Source: CAZQKE01 sp964593865 (GTDB taxonomy: Bacteria > Chloroflexota > Anaerolineae > JAAYZQ01). From it: a DNA stretch of 31,856 nt. The notes beneath the pieces were generated by a model. It did not search any database and was not told the origin of the DNA. It saw nothing but the letters and a program-made list of their open reading frames with translations. Below, piece by piece: positions 28,983 through 31,856 of this stretch; within the stretch, counting starts at the first letter, position 1; every line of letters begins with the position of its first letter. The stretch covers positions 1-31,856 of the forward strand of contig CAZQKE010000086.1 of the NCBI GenBank assembly GCA_964593865.1, read 5' to 3'. Position numbers and translations under genes: made by a program.

Positions 28983-30659
28983 TCAACTCTTAGAAGTATC
29001 TTTCTGTTTCTGTCGGGGCCGTCTGCCCCGACGGGATGAGCGATCAAGCGGTTTCTTCCGCCGACTTTTTAGTTCATCGTGATAGTGAGAGTAGTAATCG
29101 TAATAATAATAGTACCCGCGCCCGTGGCGGATGTCTACCCGGTTGAGCACTACGCCCAGGGGCCGGGCGTTGACATTGCGCAAGCTTTCCACCGCCTGTT
29201 GGATGGCTGCCCGTCTGGTACGACCGCTATCCACTACCAGCAGCACGCCGCTTGAGCGGGGGGCCAGGACGTTGGCATCGGCGACGGCCAGCACCGGCGG
29301 CGTGTCTACGATGACGATGTCGGCCCGCCGCTCCAGAACGCGGAGGAGGTCTGCCATACGCTGCGAGCCGAGCAGTTCCTGGGGGTTGGGCGGGATGGGG
29401 CCGGAAGTCAATAGCTGCAGGTTGTCTATTCCGCTCTGCTGTAGGTGGTTATTTAGCGGTCCCGATTCTGCAACCAGCAGGGTGGTCAATCCCTTGCGGT
29501 TGGGCAGGCCGAATTGCTTGTGGATGGAAGGGCGTCGCAGGTCGGCGTCTATCAGGATGACTCGCTTGCCTGCTTGTGCCCAGACAACGGCCAGATTGGC
29601 CGCCGTGGTGGTCTTGCCTTCGGCGGCCAGGGCGCTGGTGACAATTATGCTCCGCAAGGGATTATCCAGGGAGGAGAATTGCAGGTTGGTGCGCAGGGTA
29701 CGGAAGGATTCGGCTATTAGGGAGTTGGGGGCATCCAGGGCCAAGAGACCGGGGTTTCCTTTGCCCCGCATACGCACCTTCTGCACGGTGGCAACGGCCG
29801 TCAGGCCGATGGGTTTGAGGTCATCGGGAGTCTTGACCGTGTCGTCCAGGTATTCAAAGAAAAAGATCAAGCCTGTGGCCAGCATGGCCCCGACCAGGGC
29901 TGCCAGCATGGTGTTACGCATGACTCTGGGCGCGATGGGATAATAGGGCCTTGTCGCGGGGGAAACGATTGTGATCGTCGCCCCGGAGGTGGCTTCGGCC
30001 AATGTGATGTTCGATAGACTCCGTTGCAAGGAGGCCCGGTCGTTGCGGTATTGGGCCAGACGGTCTTGCAAACGGGCTATCTCGGCGGGGTCCGCTTCTT
30101 CACCCTGGGCTTGTAAGGCGGCCAGCGCGTCTTCTAGCTCGTCAATGTTGGCTTGTATGTCTTCCAGTTCGGCCAGGAGGTTGTTCTTGGCTTCGGCGAA
30201 ACGGGCTGCTTGGATGTTGTTCTGCCAATCAATAAAGACTTGGGCCAGGGTGTTCGCAGCCTCGGTGATTAGGTCCGGATCGGTTCCCGTGACCTGGACT
30301 TGGATCAACTGGGTATCTCGTATCGGTTGGGAGGAGACGGAAAAGCCCCCCGTTCGCTCCGAGGATTCTGACCAAAGCCCTAGTTTTTGATAAGTCTGCT
30401 CTATGATCGGCCGGCTTTGAATGAGACGGGCGTAGGTTTGGGCCAATCGCTGACTGGCAACGACGGAGGAATAGTTGTCCAGTGCTTGGGTCGAACCGGG
30501 CGTGACCAAGAGGGTTGTGCCGGTTTGGTATACGGGGGTCATGTTGCGGCTGATCAGATAGGCCGCCGTCCCGGCCAGGACTGCTCCCAAAACGATAATC
30601 CACCATCTCCTGCGAATGATATTCCAATATTGGCGGAGATCTATATCCCACTGGTCCAT
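28983..30659 (-). CDS. polysaccharide co-polymerase with BY-kinase domain (Wzz/Wzc type)
   Basis: A 558-aa inner-membrane tyrosine autokinase that controls chain length and export of exopolysaccharide. The Wzz domain occupies about 1-275, with TM1 about 19-38, a coiled-coil region about 150-215 and TM2 about 248-268. The cytoplasmic kinase spans about 305-515: Walker A in SALAAEGKTTTAANLA (about 342-357), Walker A' VILIDADLRRP (367-377) and Walker B IVIVDTPP (449-456). The C terminus has a cluster of eight tyrosines at 516-526, the autophosphorylation tail, followed by a very basic tail. AAGGAAG precedes the ATG. It leads the operon, read from the promoter at 30682-30710. No partner phosphatase or Wza is seen nearby. 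Confidence 0.95.
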   Translation of the reverse strand: MDQWDIDLRQYWNIIRRRWWIIVLGAVLAGTAAYLISRNMTPVYQTGTTLLVTPGSTQALDNYSSVVASQRLAQTYARLIQSRPIIEQTYQKLGLWSESSERTGGFSVSSQPIRDTQLIQVQVTGTDPDLITEAANTLAQVFIDWQNNIQAARFAEAKNNLLAELEDIQANIDELEDALAALQAQGEEADPAEIARLQDRLAQYRNDRASLQRSLSNITLAEATSGATITIVSPATRPYYPIAPRVMRNTMLAALVGAMLATGLIFFFEYLDDTVKTPDDLKPIGLTAVATVQKVRMRGKGNPGLLALDAPNSLIAESFRTLRTNLQFSSLDNPLRSIIVTSALAAEGKTTTAANLAVVWAQAGKRVILIDADLRRPSIHKQFGLPNRKGLTTLLVAESGPLNNHLQQSGIDNLQLLTSGPIPPNPQELLGSQRMADLLRVLERRADIVIVDTPPVLAVADANVLAPRSSGVLLVVDSGRTRRAAIQQAVESLRNVNARPLGVVLNRVDIRHGRGYYYYYDYYSHYHDELKSRRKKPLDRSSRRGRRPRQKQKDTSKS

Positions 30660-30681
30660 TTCTCTTCCTTACGCGCGGGAG

Positions 30682-30710
30682 ATTATAGCATACAGTGCCG
30701 GACCGGACAA
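30682..30710 (-). promoter_or_regulatory. sigma70-type promoter of the exopolysaccharide operon
   Basis: On the minus strand, TTGTCC (30705-30710), a 17-base spacer and TATAAT (30682-30687) with TGC before the -10. The start near 30675 gives a leader of about 16 bases carrying AAGGAAG before the ATG at 30659. Confidence 0.75.
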
Positions 30711-30720
30711 CTCGGTCCGG
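30698..30720. promoter_or_regulatory. 8-bp palindrome overlapping the -35, candidate operator
   Basis: CCGGACCG (30698-30705), a 7-base spacer and CGGTCCGG (30713-30720) form a perfect inverted repeat centred at 30709. It overlaps the -35 hexamer at 30705-30710, so bound protein could block polymerase. No T-run follows on the minus strand, so it is a poor terminator for the upstream gene. Confidence 0.55.
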
Positions 30721-30738
30721 GGGTTGGGGTGGAGCGGG

Positions 30739-31856
30739 TCATATATCTTGGCGCAGTAGCACGCGGATGGGATGCCATGCCTGCTGCAAGCGGATGCGCC
30801 AGGGGGGGGCGTTTTCCAGGCCGTAAAGGAGGATCAGCCATCGTCGTTCCGGGAAAAAGGCGTAGGTCATTAGGTGGATGGCGTCCAGGGGGCGATCCAC
30901 CAGGCAGAGTAAAAAGGCACGTCGTTGCCATCCCCGGCGGAAGGTACGGCCGGCCCACAGCATCGCGGGGGGGGCCATACGCCGGAGGATCTTCCGGCGC
31001 AACGGTGGGGGTTGCAAAACGGACAGGGGTAGATTGTCCTGTGGGCCGAACAGATCGGTCCACAACGTCAGCACCAGCCACACCGCCGTTGTCACGTGCC
31101 ATTCCTGCGCCCGACGCGCAATCTCTTCCCAGTTCGGCGCGAGGCGGGATTGTATCAGGTACAGGTCCAGCATGGAGCGGATGCTCCCGACTCCGAGCTG
31201 GTGGTTGATGACCAAGTGCAGGCAGGTGTTCAAGACCATGTCCTCCGACGCCAGTCGTCGGGCGGCCATTCCTTCCAGGGGGACGCTCCGTTCCCGGAGG
31301 GTGGCTTCGTCAATGCATGCGGCATGGCGCAACCATTCGCCGGGAAAGACGTTCCAGTGCAGTTCTATCAGCCCCCGTGTGGGATCGTTGCTCAGCAATT
31401 GGGTTTCACCCAAGTAAGCGTCGTGCAGGGCCAGGGGACGATTCCGTTTGGAGTGGAGGGTGTACCCCAGGCGCTGTAATGCGGATCGGGCCTGTTCCAG
31501 CTGCTCGCGGGGGATCCACAGGTCTAGGTCACCCATGGTCCGCAGGGCAGGATCGGGGTAGACGGTGTAGGCGACGGCAGCCCCTTTGAGGAGTACGACC
31601 GGTACGCCGACGGCCTCCAGGACGTCAAGGGCTTCGCGCAGTTGCCGTTCGCGGTAGAGAGAGCGGGCCACGGCATAGTAGTATAGGGTTTGTAAAGTTT
31701 GGTGCGCTACGACGGGGATGCGGTCCCGGTGGGGGCGCAAAATGTGGTATAAAAAAGGCGACACATTGTGTCGCTGCGCCAAGTTGATGACCGCTTCCCA
31801 GTCCGTGCCCGGCTCCGGGGGGCTGCCGGTGAGAAGGCGGAGGAGGGTTTGTTGTG
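30739..31856 (-). CDS. nucleotidyltransferase family protein (NTP_transf_5-like; 5' end cut by window edge)
   Basis: The reading frame is open from the stop at 30739 to the right edge, at least 372 codons, so the true start lies beyond the window. The conserved core is VPVVLLKGAAVAYTVYPDPALRTMGDLDLWI with the G-D-x-D pair of the nucleotidyltransferase fold; a helical C-terminal region then follows. The edge residues WEAVINLAQRHNVSPFLYHIL look like the usual N-terminal helices of this family. Members occur in many polysaccharide loci with unknown substrate. A TTG at 31782 could start translation, but in-frame codons continue upstream without a stop. Nucleotidyl transfer to a sugar or phosphate is inferred. 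Confidence 0.82.
   Translation of the reverse strand, partial: QQTLLRLLTGSPPEPGTDWEAVINLAQRHNVSPFLYHILRPHRDRIPVVAHQTLQTLYYYAVARSLYRERQLREALDVLEAVGVPVVLLKGAAVAYTVYPDPALRTMGDLDLWIPREQLEQARSALQRLGYTLHSKRNRPLALHDAYLGETQLLSNDPTRGLIELHWNVFPGEWLRHAACIDEATLRERSVPLEGMAARRLASEDMVLNTCLHLVINHQLGVGSIRSMLDLYLIQSRLAPNWEEIARRAQEWHVTTAVWLVLTLWTDLFGPQDNLPLSVLQPPPLRRKILRRMAPPAMLWAGRTFRRGWQRRAFLLCLVDRPLDAIHLMTYAFFPERRWLILLYGLENAPPWRIRLQQAWHPIRVLLRQDI

Noticed and set aside
28957..29047. Start of the CARDB glycoside hydrolase at the ATG 29047
   Set aside because: It would overlap the kinase gene by 65 bases and put 30 polar residues before the signal peptide. The GTG at 28957 has GGAGG five bases upstream.

Overview
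The window is about 62% GC and densely coded, with no rRNA, tRNA, CRISPR or insertion sequence visible. The style suggests a Chloroflexota bacterium (Anaerolineae or Ardenticatenia-like). The signs are an ABC solute-binding lipoprotein with a long Glu-Pro-Thr-Lys spacer, Pro/Thr-rich linkers behind single membrane anchors, a TPR plus TolB-type propeller protein, a PEGA-DUF5107 lipoprotein, and sigma70-like promoters with extended -10 elements. This placement is an inference from gene style; no marker gene confirms it.

Layout. (1) 1-3511, minus strand: a carbohydrate ABC importer operon of two permeases and the start of the binding protein, which runs off the left edge. Both permeases carry large insertions. 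A clear promoter lies at 3664-3692. (2) 4034-6493, plus strand: citrate synthase, then a membrane-anchored TPR protein with its own promoter. (3) 6500-9469, minus strand: a 989-aa fusion of an APC-like transporter region, universal-stress-like domains and DUF389. (4) 10001-13562, plus strand: a tight three-gene operon. A phosphotransferase of the PEP-synthase/rifampin-phosphotransferase type is split into two proteins in reversed order, with a CrtC/AttH-like beta-barrel gene between them. This is the best candidate for an undescribed system. (5) 13604-19250, plus strand: PEGA-DUF5107 lipoprotein, TPR-TolB membrane protein, RmlD-like reductase and a family 2 glycosyltransferase. (6) 19377-30659, minus strand: an exopolysaccharide locus. 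It is read from a promoter at 30682-30710 that overlaps an 8-bp palindrome, and runs: Wzz-BY-kinase, secreted glycoside hydrolase with CARDB, GT-C-like membrane enzyme, O-antigen ligase/polymerase, flippase-like LPG_synthase_TM protein, two GT-B glycosyltransferases, a second anchored glycoside hydrolase paralogous to the first, and an unrecognised membrane protein with its own promoter. (7) 30739-31856, minus strand: a nucleotidyltransferase-fold protein cut by the right edge.

The exopolysaccharide genes form a plausible assembly line. The glycosyltransferases build a lipid-linked repeat, the ligase-like enzyme polymerises or transfers it, the Wzz-kinase sets chain length, and the two glycoside hydrolases trim or remodel the product. 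The neighbouring RmlD and family 2 glycosyltransferase suggest a deoxysugar such as rhamnose. No Wzx flippase or Wza-like export channel is seen here, so the pathway is incomplete in this window.
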